This document shows, in pieces, positions 12,096-24,000 of a stretch of 64,000 nucleotides of DNA. Each line of letters starts with the position of its first letter. Position 1 is the first letter of the stretch. Location of the stretch: assembly GCA_013076295.1 (NCBI GenBank), contig RQOL01000531.1, positions 2,604,001 to 2,668,000 of the forward strand, written 5' to 3'. The notes under the pieces are model-generated. The model was not told the origin of the DNA, made no database searches, and was given only the letters and a program-made list of their open reading frames with translations. This DNA is from Sanderia malayensis (lineage: Eukaryota; Cnidaria; Scyphozoa; Semaeostomeae; Pelagiidae). Made by a program: the position numbers and the translations under genes.

Positions 12096-12931
12096 TTGTC
12101 CTGCAAAAAAATAGATATACCATTACGCCATTAGAAAATAAATTAGAAAAATACTTATATACTACTATAATATATACGGCAATAAATTCCTATCTTACCT
12201 TGTATTGATCTTCTGAGCAGCGACAAAATTAAAATAACTATGTAAAGTAAACATAATAAAGAAAATAATAAAGCGTCTTCATTTCTTCTCGTCATCTTCC
12301 AATTCTAAATAGAAATGAATATAGGCAACAAACAAACAAAATAAATAAATAATCTTCTTTCCCAATCTTTTCTGCATCTTCTGAACAGCAACAAAATTGA
12401 AATAAATATGTAAAGTAAACATAATAAAGAAAATAATAAAACGTCTTCATTTCTTCTAGTCATCTCCCGATTCTAAATAGAAATGAATATAGGCAACAAA
12501 CAAAAAATAAATAATCTTCTTTCCCAATCTTTTCTGCATCTTCTGAGCGGCAACAAAATAAAATAGATTAACACAAAAGAATATAAATTAGAAAATTAAA
12601 ATGTCTTCAATTCGTCGTCTTCGCTTCTGAATATCAACAATATAACCAATTGCAAAGAAATAAATAATGAAACAAAATTTCTGTTGCCATTCCTTTAGGG
12701 AGTTTCTCAACAGCAGCAAGTGAAATAAATAATAATAAGTAAATAATAATAATAATAATTTATAATAAGTAAATAAATAAGAATTGAAAGGGTCTTCATT
12801 TCTATTTGTCGTCTTCTCTTTCTGATTTTCTTGGCAGTAATAAACAAGTAACTTGAAATAAAATAAATGCCTATAAGTAAACTTACCAAACACTTGATTG
12901 ATGAATATAAATTACCAAATACTTTTTATAC

Positions 12932-12971
12932 CAGCCTCCAAGTTTACGGCTTGAGGTAGTTCAAAAATATC
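12932..12971 (-). other. Exon-like module inside the fold-back element
   Basis: On the minus strand this 40-nt segment follows a TTCCTTAG acceptor and ends in CTTGGAGGCTG before a GTATAAAAAG donor. It is homologous to 9323-9365 on the plus strand, outside the element. An (AAT)n-rich low-complexity stretch lies nearby at about 12722-12780. Confidence 0.35.
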
Positions 12972-13267
12972 CTAAGGAACAAAAAGAGCATATTAAAATC
13001 TTATCAAATGTAGAATTCAAAAATAAATTTAAAAAAGAAGAGTTTAATCGAGGAAATACGGTAAATCCAGGCCTAAGTCTTCGAAAGATTATATATCACC
13101 AAGGCCTTTTGTATATAGGTATTATTTCAAGCAATTAAAGGTCAAATGTAAAATATTCATGCACGTATTTCTAAATAAAACCCAATATGATAAAATGTAA
13201 GTAAATTTCAAAATCGCGTGAAATCGCGAAAGTAAAGCTATAAATCGCGTGAACTGAGTTCTGTTGC

Positions 13268-13982
13268 CTTTCAAGAAATATTTGACTGACTCGTGTTTGT
13301 TATAAAATTACAATTTATCGAAATAAGGCGAGCTCAACGCAAGGAGAAAACGTAAGGCTAAAAACTATTGAAAGAGATAAATAAAGCAAGAGCTTACCTT
13401 CCTGGCCATCGAGTTTGGTCGAAGCAAACACCATTGAACAATGGGCCTAACTCTTGGTCTTCTTCTCTTTTTGCAATTCTTGCAATATTTAACGCGCCAA
13501 TTTTTTCCTCCAACTGAGATAAGAACGATTGTCACAAATATTCTTCTGCCAAGTCATAAAGCGTCGAAAACCTTGAGTTCTTCTTGCAACGTGGAATTTT
13601 TATTTTTCCAACAGCAATGGGAATAAATTCTTGCATTAAAGTTCGTCCATTATTGGGCCTAACAAGCTTCGAGCTCTTCTTATAGCATCAATTCTCTTTT
13701 CTTCAACTTTGTAAAAAAGACAGCCATGTCATACAGATATCTTGCAGAACTTGCAGAACTTCCAAACTTGATCTGAAAGGCCATGATATTTTCTTGAAAT
13801 CAATAGGAACGCCATAAACAGAAACATGTCAAAGCAAAGTTTATGGATCAATGGGCCTAACAGGCTTCGATGGCTTTTTCTTGCAGCATCGAGCTCTGAT
13901 TGTTCCTCCAAATGAAATGATTTGAAAAGACCGCATGCAACGTGGTCAAGGGAGTTATACGAAGGAGACTGGACACCACATC
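13268..13982 (-). repeat. Right inverted arm of the fold-back element
   Basis: Inverted counterpart of 10266-10980. Differences from the left arm include small indels, for example an extra GAAGAAGACCAA-type insertion near 13460, so the arms are old or are not being homogenised. Confidence 0.65.
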
Positions 13983-14913
13983 ATACCATATTTGTCCGGA
14001 AAAGACCAATCAGAAATGCTAAATAAGGCAGGTGTCAAATTGAAATGTCAATCAACCTCATGAGATGTAAAAATAACGAATAAGAGGCTGCTAGCCATAA
14101 AAGCATGCTTACATGGAGAATCTATGTCCATGAGCTTGATTCCATATCTTGCTCTTCCAGGATGATGTGGAAAGCTCTGAAGAAAATACTTTGACGGGTT
14201 AACTACAAATTCTTACAAATTGTTAGCTAAAAAGGCCAGAGATTGATTAGGTTATTATCATACCAAAGATTTGTCAACAAAGTGTCCCTTCTGATTCACC
14301 CTTTTGACTTTGTTTACTGCCATCTAAAATACAATTTGATATTTACATCACGTACGGTGAAAGCATTTTAGCCAGGATAGAATAGCAATATGTATGTTGT
14401 GCTTTGCTTATCCAATAGTCAATCTCATTTGAAATTCTTAAATTATTTACCATGGTGAGCATTATGGAGGCATGACTCGGCTCCTTCGGTTCTCCCTGTG
14501 AATGAAAGAATCAACGCCTCTCGCGATCTTCTTTCTTTTAATCTAAAATCAAAAAACAAATTATCAAATATAGAAATTGATGCCAATTCGATTTGTAGTT
14601 TATGAAGCAAAGATTATACCTGGGAATGAAATACTGACGTTCGTTGTAGACATCCGAGGGGAAATTGTTGCAGTCTTTGCCATTTCAATAAAAAATAGAA
14701 TAGTGGATCATGCTACTCATGAAAGGAAGATTCAAGTTTCGGAATTCTTCATATAACATACAATAGAACCAACGTATAAGCAAGTGAAATACGTGCATTT
14801 CTCATTAAAGGCAATTTGTGCTTTTAGTTTAAGTATATGTGCCAGCATGAAGGAGAAATTATTTGCACCAAAAACATAGACTCTGTAATGTTCATGTCAA
14901 ATGTACGTTAATT
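13983..14913 (-). other. Intergenic with unresolved exon-like segments
   Basis: On the minus strand several short stretches have splice-like borders: an ATG-containing piece at about 14620-14683, one at about 14455-14550, one at about 14265-14325, and an open stretch at about 14100-14195 that reads like protein (it contains NPSKYFLQSFPHHPG). I could not join them into one consistent frame, so a small minus-strand gene downstream of the DEG/ENaC channel is possible but not shown. Confidence 0.25.
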
Positions 14914-16263
14914 TTATTTGCGATGTTGCAGTTCGTCTTCAGTTGTTTCAATGCTTCCAGTTCTCTTGGCTTTCTTGTTGAGCAGTATTTGCACGCAAAT
15001 ACACACGATTTCAAACATGGAAATGGTAGATGCTCCAATAAGGAGGCCCATAAGACCACCAAAGTCACACATGAGGCTTTCAATGGTGTACTGAGGTTGT
15101 TCGGAGATGCGTTCAGTTGTGAAATCGTCAAAGTACACGGTCAAATGAATGATGTTCTGTTTCAGAAAATCCAGGTTTACTTGACTTTTCTTGAGGTTAA
15201 AAGTCTTGGCTAGTGCTCGCTTCATTTTGCTATTCAATGATGATTGTCTCCACGGCGTCTGAGTAACACGAGGCTTGTAGACAACATCGTCACACTCTAT
15301 GGGACATTTGCATTTGGCAATACCTCCTATCATTTGGGACAAACGACAGCAATCATACTGATTTTTGGTGAGGTTTTTAGTTGTAGGGTAATCTTTCTCA
15401 GGCATGAATGGTCGGCCAGATTCATCAACTTTACCGCAATTTTCATATATAAGGTTGTTGATGCAAGAAAAGACACAATTCTTTCTTTGATATGCACCAG
15501 AAATTAATAGCTTATAACTACTTGTAGAGGCACATTTCGACGGAAAGGGTGCAGGTAAACGACGAAAAACAACCTTCTTCAAATTAACATGAATCTGGTA
15601 GCCAGGCGTTAGCGGAATTGCACTACCCTGAGAAAAGCTGATTGGTCTATCTGGAGAATGAAGAGACAACATAATTCCCCGATTTGTTTCTCTTAAAGGA
15701 TTCCAATGACTTTCAGCTGCGGATATTGGTTCAGTTGAGTTCTTAAAAAGCATCATATCAATGGCAGCCACTCTATCGCTGATCTTCTGAAGAAGAGATC
15801 CGTCTTTGTTGAATGTGTAACACTTGTAGTGATGGTTAGTCGGTGAAAAGTGTTTTGGAAAGTTGCAGGTCGAAGCAACGTCGTAGGTGCAAGAAAATAA
15901 AACGCCTGGCATAAATAAACTGCAACCACGACGAAAAAGATCACTTGTATTATTGCTTCGTGATAAATTTGCACAACTACTTGGAAACTCAGTCATGCCA
16001 ACATCTTTTTCATCGTATATGAAGTCCGTGTCACAAAGTGTCAGGCTTGGAAAGTTCATGGTAGAAGTCACACTTCTCTCTGTCTTAAGAATGACGTCTC
16101 TCTTCTTGAATGTTAGCACTCTTGAATGCAGAAAGAGAACCAATAACACACAAGCAAGGACAAACACTGTGGTCCAAAAAACTTTTGACAGCGTTCGTTT
16201 ACTGAGGAAAATCCTTGGTAGACCATGAATGGTGAGGGAGTCCATGGCTGCTACTTCTTCCAA
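14914..16263 (-). CDS. DEG/ENaC family sodium channel subunit, single exon
   Basis: A 449-residue plasma-membrane subunit of the amiloride-sensitive degenerin/ENaC/ASIC family; such subunits assemble as trimers. In order: cytoplasmic HG gating motif (residues 13-14), TM1 at about 29-48, FPSLTLC at 71-77, a HHYKCYTFN segment at 144-152, a PGYQIHVNL beta segment at 220-228, the Cys-rich extracellular domain with CKCPIEC at 318-324, and TM2 at about 401-428 with the G-A-S selectivity filter at 410-412. Length and all landmarks are complete, so it is probably functional. Cnidarian members are often peptide-gated and others are proton- or mechanically gated; the sequence does not say which applies. 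The ATG at 16263 is the first in frame and gives a usual short N-terminus. Confidence 0.93.
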   Translation of the reverse strand: MEEVAAMDSLTIHGLPRIFLSKRTLSKVFWTTVFVLACVLLVLFLHSRVLTFKKRDVILKTERSVTSTMNFPSLTLCDTDFIYDEKDVGMTEFPSSCANLSRSNNTSDLFRRGCSLFMPGVLFSCTYDVASTCNFPKHFSPTNHHYKCYTFNKDGSLLQKISDRVAAIDMMLFKNSTEPISAAESHWNPLRETNRGIMLSLHSPDRPISFSQGSAIPLTPGYQIHVNLKKVVFRRLPAPFPSKCASTSSYKLLISGAYQRKNCVFSCINNLIYENCGKVDESGRPFMPEKDYPTTKNLTKNQYDCCRLSQMIGGIAKCKCPIECDDVVYKPRVTQTPWRQSSLNSKMKRALAKTFNLKKSQVNLDFLKQNIIHLTVYFDDFTTERISEQPQYTIESLMCDFGGLMGLLIGASTISMFEIVCICVQILLNKKAKRTGSIETTEDELQHRK

Positions 16264-17923
16264 GACTCTTCAGCCTGTGTCAGGTTATTCCACAAATCAC
16301 ACATCAAACTATAAAACACCCAGTCCATAACAATGCGAATACAAACTTTTAATGATAAGTATTAATCAATAATTTTTTTAATTTGAAAAACCCCGAGTGA
16401 TGTTTATTATGAAGAGAACTTTCAGGACTTCCATGTGGTAGCCGCACCTCTCTATTTGTAAAACAGATGAAAATACCTTGTTAAACGTTTGCAAATTAAA
16501 TTGCGCATCTAAAGATGATTAATAATTTACGTTGGAGAAATAAAATTACAGCTGTTTATTATATTAGGTTCTGAGGAACAGCTTACGATTTTAATATTTG
16601 GAAATAAACCGACTGTTTACATTTTTAGCAAGGTCTTCCTTCCTTCCTGTTCACAATCAACCTATTAGCTCGTTTATAACTGGAAACCATAGTGAAGGAA
16701 AATCATTTTAGTTCCGAACGAACAACTCACGGTAAACAGATAATTCTTTAGCAACGCATGATGCCTGTTTTCATAATGAATCCACCCTGCAGGTCTTAAT
16801 TTACTCGAAGTAATAGCTCTACAAGTCCAACTTAAATGTCACGACCCAGTATGGAAATATGCTTAGGACATGGTTTATTCAGAGTGACGTTAGAAAACCC
16901 CAGATCAGCATAGAAGCTGATGACGTCAGGATCACTAGAACTAACCTCAGTATAGGCACTTTGAATGCCTTCAGCTTTCAAGACAGAAATCAAGCATGCA
17001 AGCAATCGCTTTCCAATATTTGCACTCTAAAAAAATCAAGAAAATAACGTCATTATAAAGAATAAACAATAACAAATTCATTAATAAAAAGCAAGACTAA
17101 TTTCTTCGTAAAATCTGCAAAGGTGGTTTAATCACAGCTACACTGTTGAAGCAATTTGTTGAATAAACATGTTCTTTTGTGAAATAAAGTTCGGCAATAC
17201 AAATGATTTGCATTACCTTTTAACTGTCACAAAGGTTCTTTCTTCTTCAAAGAACATTAATATTAAAAATCATATCATCATGGTAATTATTATAATATAC
17301 CACATGCAGATATATAACAAAACAAGTTTAAATGTGCAGCATGGGTATGGGGTATAAAACAGATGAAGTGATGATTACCTTAGCATGGGACAGAAGATTA
17401 ATGTTGATGTGTGCTGGGTATTTGGAATAAAGCTCCTTGGATAGAAACACTTCAGTTGCATTTCTATCTCCGCCTCAATAGACTTGTACTCACATCTTTT
17501 GAAGACATCGAATTTTCTGCATGAGAACCTTTACTGCTGAAAACAACTCAGCCGAATTGCCTAGACTCCTTTAAAAAGTTTCAAGGTCTTATAAATGTTC
17601 TCATTATTTTTTACGAAATTAATTGACCAATGCTAATAATATTAGTTGCTATATTATGAGAAGCAATTCTCAAGTCAATGCAACGAATTCAATCAATTTT
17701 ACACAATTTTCAAATAGATTGCAATATATAATCCTTTCGCGTGAATACAAAGTTGCTTTGCTAACAGCACTTCATTCACTGCGCCATTTCCATACCTTAA
17801 TCTTCTTTATATAATATTTGGAAATCTGCTAAGAATTTCTTTTAGACGACACAATTAAGCACCCATATACTAACCTCACTAGAGAGGTGTATAATATCAG
17901 GAAATAGTAACCCAACCCAAATA
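16264..17923. other. Intergenic between the DEG/ENaC 5' end and the huntingtin 3' end
   Basis: AT-rich, with only ORFs of 60-65 codons lacking motifs. It should contain the channel promoter (right of 16263) and the huntingtin 3' UTR or polyadenylation region (left of 18086), but I cannot place either exactly. Confidence 0.4.
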
Positions 17924-18072
17924 CAGTAAACACCCGCATATAAGAATCAGTGAATTAACAGCCTTCCAGGCTGAAAACCCTGCTCAAAACAATAGAAGAG
18001 ACAATAGGCTATTGTACTTGAACAATAGGCTGGATGCAGAATTCACAGGTTCTTATATGCGGGTGTTCACTG
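17924..18072. mobile_element. MITE, TA-flanked, CAGT-type terminal inverted repeats (copy 1)
   Basis: A 149-bp palindromic element flanked by TA on both sides. Its ends read CAGTRAACACCCGCATATAA inward, with about 33 bp of terminal inverted repeat. The interior holds an inverted ACAATAGGCTATTGT pair. TA target sites and CAGT ends are typical of Tc1/mariner/pogo-type non-autonomous elements. It begins 13 bases past the huntingtin stop codon, so it lies in that gene's 3' UTR. A related copy sits at 48549-48696. Confidence 0.8.
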
Positions 18073-18085
18073 TAGCCAAATGAAT

Positions 18086-21000
18086 TCATGCATCCAAAGA
18101 TGACTTGTTCATGTCAACTCTAGAACAACATTCGACAAGCTCACGATATACATTCACTTCTGATGATTTTCTCTGGAAAGTATTCAAAAACATTCTTTTC
18201 TCCTCTGGCTCTAGAATCTGCAAAAAATAAATCGAGTGTTAAATTGGTATTCTGCTTATATAATACACACATAATCACAGCAGGTCTTAAAAATCTGCAC
18301 AACTATAATGTTAATAGAAGTTTATCAAATAGAAGAAAATATACGTCTTAGCAAACATACTACCTTTAACTTTCAGTATTACACATCAAATAAGCATATA
18401 TGTTGGGTAAAGGTACCTGATGTTGATAGAAATCGACGGCAACAATGCATAACAGTTTCCGGTCTTCTTTATCAAGCTTGCCTTTTCTACTCACAACATA
18501 TGGAAATCTAATTCAATTCAAAATAATTAAGGAATTACTCAACATCTAGGCTTTCATCGTATCTTTTTGATAGCTATACACGTGAATCAAAGGTAAAGTT
18601 ACCTGCATGAGATAAAGAGCTTTGCGATAGTGCAATAAAAACAAAACTTCAAGTAAAAGGATACAAATTTTGCAGCCATGGGTTCATGCTTGCACTGATG
18701 AGGAAGCAATTAAGACTCCAGATAGCCATTGCAAGTGGAGTCCTAGAAAAATACCAGGTCTCCATCAATATAAAATTGGTGCAACTATAGCTGGGCACTT
18801 TTACGAAGATAAGTGTAAGTTATGTTACCATCGCTATTCTGAGACATTACAGATGTATGTATTGCATCATAGACATGTGCTACTTGATTACAAAGATCTG
18901 ACAGGGCGTTACAACAATTGCTGACCAAATTACTTAAAATTCAATGGGAAATTGTAAAAGATGGACAAATGAAGATATAAACAATACAAGGATGGATAAT
19001 AAAGAGTAAAAGATGGACAAATTAACTGAGTGTATTAACTAGCAGCTATTGATGAGGAGGTATGAGTAAAAATAGGTGTAGCTGATAAAATTACCTCTGA
19101 ATGAAACTTCCAAGCGAGAGAATAATCCAGTTCCTAACAGCATCTTGTTGACCTTGACGCTGTAAACCGTCAAACACCTACAAGCCAACAAGCAATTGAA
19201 ACATGGTGATCCAGTATCAGCTTTTAGCATCATATATTATTTTTGACACATAATTTTTAATTTTCAGGAGATACAATTTTCAATGCAACACCAAGTGATA
19301 ATACCTGAAATGCTATATTGGCGATTAGTTCTGGATGAGGCTGTTGACTTGAAAGAAATTCACTGAAAACTTTGTTCATGATTTCCTGGACAGGAAGAAA
19401 ATCCAACAGCATCGTGGGAAGGATTTTGGAAACTAGCGACGCTTCTGAAAATGTACCCTTTCTGATTCTAGAATGAAATATGAATGTATAAGTAGTTACT
19501 TGTCTAAAAAGTGAAATAAAATGCAGAGTGGAATGAACATCACAAGACGAAGAAATTAAGAAATGCAATACTTAGGAGTTGTTATTATTACTATTATTAG
19601 TTGTTACAAGGCAAAACATACGAATATTTCTTTGCGAAGTGCAGGAAAAGAGACACCAGGATGCTTTAACAAGATTTCAGGGGTGGTTGAGCAAAATCGT
19701 TAGTATAATTGGCAATCGAACCTATCGCCTTCATAGCTGACGAGATAATTGTGTCCTGGTTTAATAGAACGAGTTCGAGTCATGGTAAATAATAGATCGA
19801 ATTGAAAGTACCTTGTAAATAAAACGACTAATCTTTCCATCATGACTAATTGCGACTCAGCAATGGGGGAGTTGATGTTGCCTGCAGGATCAGTGGCACC
19901 TGCAACATGCTGACTTTCCTTTCCTATAAGATCAGAGGGGATCTTTGAAAAATTATCAAATCAATCTAAATCAGTCTTCTTTCACTAATTTAGCACCATT
20001 AAGCGGGCCTTGAAAAGCCTGTACTTGTTAGTGACTTCAATATGTATTTATCACAAGTTAGAAGAATTATTGTTGTTATTGTTGCGTTACATACCTGTGT
20101 ACATACAAGTGCAGAGTAATCCCAGCGCAGAAATAACTTGGTCGTGATTCTCAGATTGCAAGCTAAAAAATAAACATAAATAATATTTGATAGCTAGTAC
20201 AACGTGGTACTGAAACAGTGTACTTTTCATACAATAAACAGAATGGCCTACCAATGAACAGCCACTTTGGCCAGTCTATCGCAATTAGCTCTGTTCACAG
20301 TAAAGGAGACAACCAATCGTTCAAGCCCTCTGAACAGCAAATGAGCGATATTAACTGGTATCTGAACTTCAGTTGATGATAGTAAGGCAATACATGTCTA
20401 GAACGGGAAATTAAAGCAATTGCCGTTATTATTATGCAAGGAATGGCTTGCATTGCAAATGTTGTGAAAGCTTGTTTTAGAACGTAAATTGCTGGAAAGA
20501 AGGTATGAAATACATAGAGATATATATTCGCATATACATTGAAATATACCTCTACAACTATTGTCGTAAATGTGATATCTTGAATCTCAGTTGAGCAAAC
20601 TTCCATGACGTAAAATGCAGTTGTCCAAACACAAGAACAAAATCGCTGGCTAATAATTTGAATAGCACTAAAAGGAACAATAAACCCTTTCTCACTGAGC
20701 CCTTTTCTCACACATAGCACGATAAGGCATGTTTTTGTTTCAAGTGGTCTTGAAACTTTCAAAGCAATATGAAAATTACACCACACGCTAGAGAAGCTGT
20801 TATTCAAAAGACTAAAGCTGTAGCTGCAAAGTGAGCTTACTCAATGGGTTGCATGATGTGCTTTGCAAGATAGTCAGTAAGAATTGGAACAAGAACCATA
20901 TTCGTTGACGGAACATGCGATTCAAGAAGATACAAGGCACCTCCAAGAGCTGATACCTACAGAATGATTGCAATTTCACATCAAAATTAAGATTGGGGTA

Positions 21001-24000
21001 ACATTGCAAAGCAATACAATGCTCGGAAATTAAACAAATGAAGGCGTACATGGCTCAAGATGGAAAATGGAAAATTGAAAAGTGTTATGCTTAATTGTTG
21101 AGCAAATAAAATGACAGATGTATTCTAAAGCTCTTACTTGCAGTGGAACATGGGAGCTCTTTAAAGCAGTTTCGATTATTCTGCATATTCTCTCAGCAAT
21201 GTTTCCTTCCTACAATCGATATTATAGACTAAGACACTGGAGTAAAGGTCATCTGTAGCCAGTAATGCCTTTGAGTGGAACCTTGTACTTAAGAAATACA
21301 TCATACTCAAGGAATAATGAGTGGCTAAATTGTAATTACACTTATCATCATACTATAAGGTAACCGATAGAGAACTTTCGATATGAGATAACAGCTTACC
21401 GTGTGCAGCTATGCCACGTTGGCAGCAGGTAAACGAGACTGATATGAGATAAACGTAATGAAAGAAGCAAAGAAATGTAAATATTCATACGTACAACCCT
21501 CAGGACGGCTAAAGCTTTGCAGATGGTCGGGACAATGTACTGTGTTGTTATGTCATCTTCAGCTGGATTGTTTTGGTAAAATTCAAGAAGAACCCCAAGG
21601 ATCCACTCGAAATGGCTCATCTCAAGCAGTAGATCGGAAAGCAAACAAAGCTGTGAGATAAAAGAAGAAAATCATGCAAGATTCTTGTCGTATGTTTTGA
21701 ATGTCGTAAGTTTTTATATATGCTGTATGTCGTATGTCGTAGATGTCATCTGTCGTATGCCGTATGTATGTTGTATGGTTTATGATCTTATTCAACCAAG
21801 CCTACAAGGCCATGCATCAGGAGTACGTTTGCATCAACGTAAGTTGAATCAAAATAACCCATCTAATAACCATTCAAATGATAGAGCTTAACTTAGAATC
21901 TAGCATAAGTTGACCTATACAGGCCTACTTGTAAATTGAATAAAGTAAACCTACAGATTTCACTGCCTCCGTTTTCAGCATTAGCGGTGTTTTCAGGTTG
22001 ATAAACGGAGACAACCATTGTTCAAATAACTCCAAAAGGAATTGCAAGCAAGAGCGTATGTCAAGCTCTTCGAACTTCTTTCGCGGGTCTTCTTCGTTGA
22101 GTTGAATGATTAATGCCTCAGAGTCATCACTATCTGAATCCTCTTGCACGTTGGAGGAAACCAAACGCGTTCTTATAGTACTAGCTGAAATCTGCAAAGG
22201 AATATCATCAGCAATGATATGATTAATACAAGAAAGCACCACACAGCAAAATGATAATATATGTTATCATTAAAGCGTTTGATAAAATGTAGTAGTAGTA
22301 TTCTTGAAGAGAAGCAATACATTTACCGACAAAAATAAAAATACGAAATAATTGCACACTAATCTTGAGAGGACAGGAGACAGTTATCTACCTGTCCCTC
22401 GGAACAGCACCAAGGAATACGTTTGTATATCTGCTTAGACAACGTGTAAGCACATTATAATGTATAATAGCGCAATTCATATTAGTTTGGGTGTTAAATA
22501 CTGCAATAGAATGGAAATTGAATGACACTATGTGAACCAAAAGAAACCTACCTGACCCAAAACATATTTATTCAAAGAATGACTGATTTCCAAATTTGAG
22601 CTGTATAGCCTCTCTTCCATGAAGCAGTCTCGTTGTAAGATTTGCTTCCTTTGCTTCTCGAAAATCAGCGATGGCACAACTGGATACAAAAATTGATCTG
22701 TCGAAATTGAAGACTCGGAATTTTTGACACCGCATTGTCTTTTATACTCCATTTCGATGGTCTTACGAATTTGTTCCAGTCTTTTGCCAGCTCTGCAATA
22801 GCAATCAAAACACGGGAATTAAATCTATACGAAAATCATACGTTTCCCAAAGAGCCACCAAAGATATTTAAGCGCAAAATGTGGATAATATTAAAGGTGG
22901 AAAATTCTTTCATATGCTGCCATTTTAATATGCTAATATTAAAATGGAAGCATATTAAAGAAAAGTGGAAGATCTGGCGCAAATTCGCTACGCACCTGCT
23001 TCCAAGAAATGGATATTCCTTTTGTCTTGGAATGAATGAATATCTACTAAAGCCAGGGTTGCCAGGCAATGGAGCCAGTGTTGTATCTAGTAGCAACGAT
23101 GTGATGCAATGAACTGCCAGACAGCTGGATTGGGCGGCTTCAATTTCTTCCTAAAATGCAAACAATCATATGCATAGATTCCTCGTATGTTTAATACTGT
23201 AAAAACAAAGTAAACCAAACCATGAAAAGAAAACAGGGCTTCAATACAACAAACCAGCAAACTCCTAAAGTATAAGGTGCTAAAGTCGTAATACCAAGAA
23301 ACTTGTTATACATGGCCTGGTTATAGAAGTGTTTCTGTGAAAAATATTTAAAATACCTCCACAGATGTGTCTTCGACCATTGGAGGGGAGCTGAGAACAC
23401 CAAGCAAAGCTGCCCACGTTTCCTCGAACTGTGCTCTTGATGTCCAGCCTGGGTTAAAACAACACATTGTAATACAACGATACTGTACTTATAACACATG
23501 ATATAACCTGCATATACTAATTTATCAGGAAAACATAGACATAGTGGGTCAGCATGCTTCAAAACAAGCAAGAAACTAATTTTAATTCGTTGTAATTCAC
23601 TTTAATTACAGATGCCTTTGATGTATAAGTTTATATGTATTTAATTCATCGAGTTCTTCTTTCTTATGGCCCATTGTGCCACACAATAATTGAAATAAAA
23701 AACGTCTATGTTGCATATTGCACTTACCAATGGCATTTGCTCGAAAAATAAACTCCATCAGTACATCCTTCTCTTTTAAAATCTCAACTGGAAGTGGGGG
23801 TAATTCGGTGTTAAACGGTCCTTCAGTGTCAGGATGCCAGCCCAACCTCCATACGATTGGTGGTATTCGTACGAAGCTATTGACCAAGGGTAACCGTGCC
23901 AAACCGACAATAACCTGCCTCAAAGATCGAATACTTGAAACTGGAACTGTTAACAATGTAAAGTTGCTGCTTGAGAAATGTGTTCGCAGGGCATGTACCA

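Larger units (their letters stand above)
10266..13982. mobile_element. Fold-back (long inverted repeat) element, about 3.7 kb
   Basis: The outer about 0.7 kb at each end (10266-10980 and 13268-13982) are inverted copies, roughly 75-85 % alike by eye, meeting symmetrically around 12.12 kb. Both ends begin with GATGTGGTG(C/T)CCAGT read inward. Inside the arms, AT-rich tandem modules with a core like CAGAAGAT followed by a GAAATGAAGACG box run in mirror-image orientation on the two sides. The centre holds palindromic CCCWTGGGAA boxes. Each arm repeats a TTAGGCCCATTG/AATAATGG box three times. No intact transposase ORF is visible, so the element would be non-autonomous. Target-site duplications are not clear. 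The architecture resembles foldback-type DNA transposons; the superfamily is not assigned. Confidence 0.65.
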
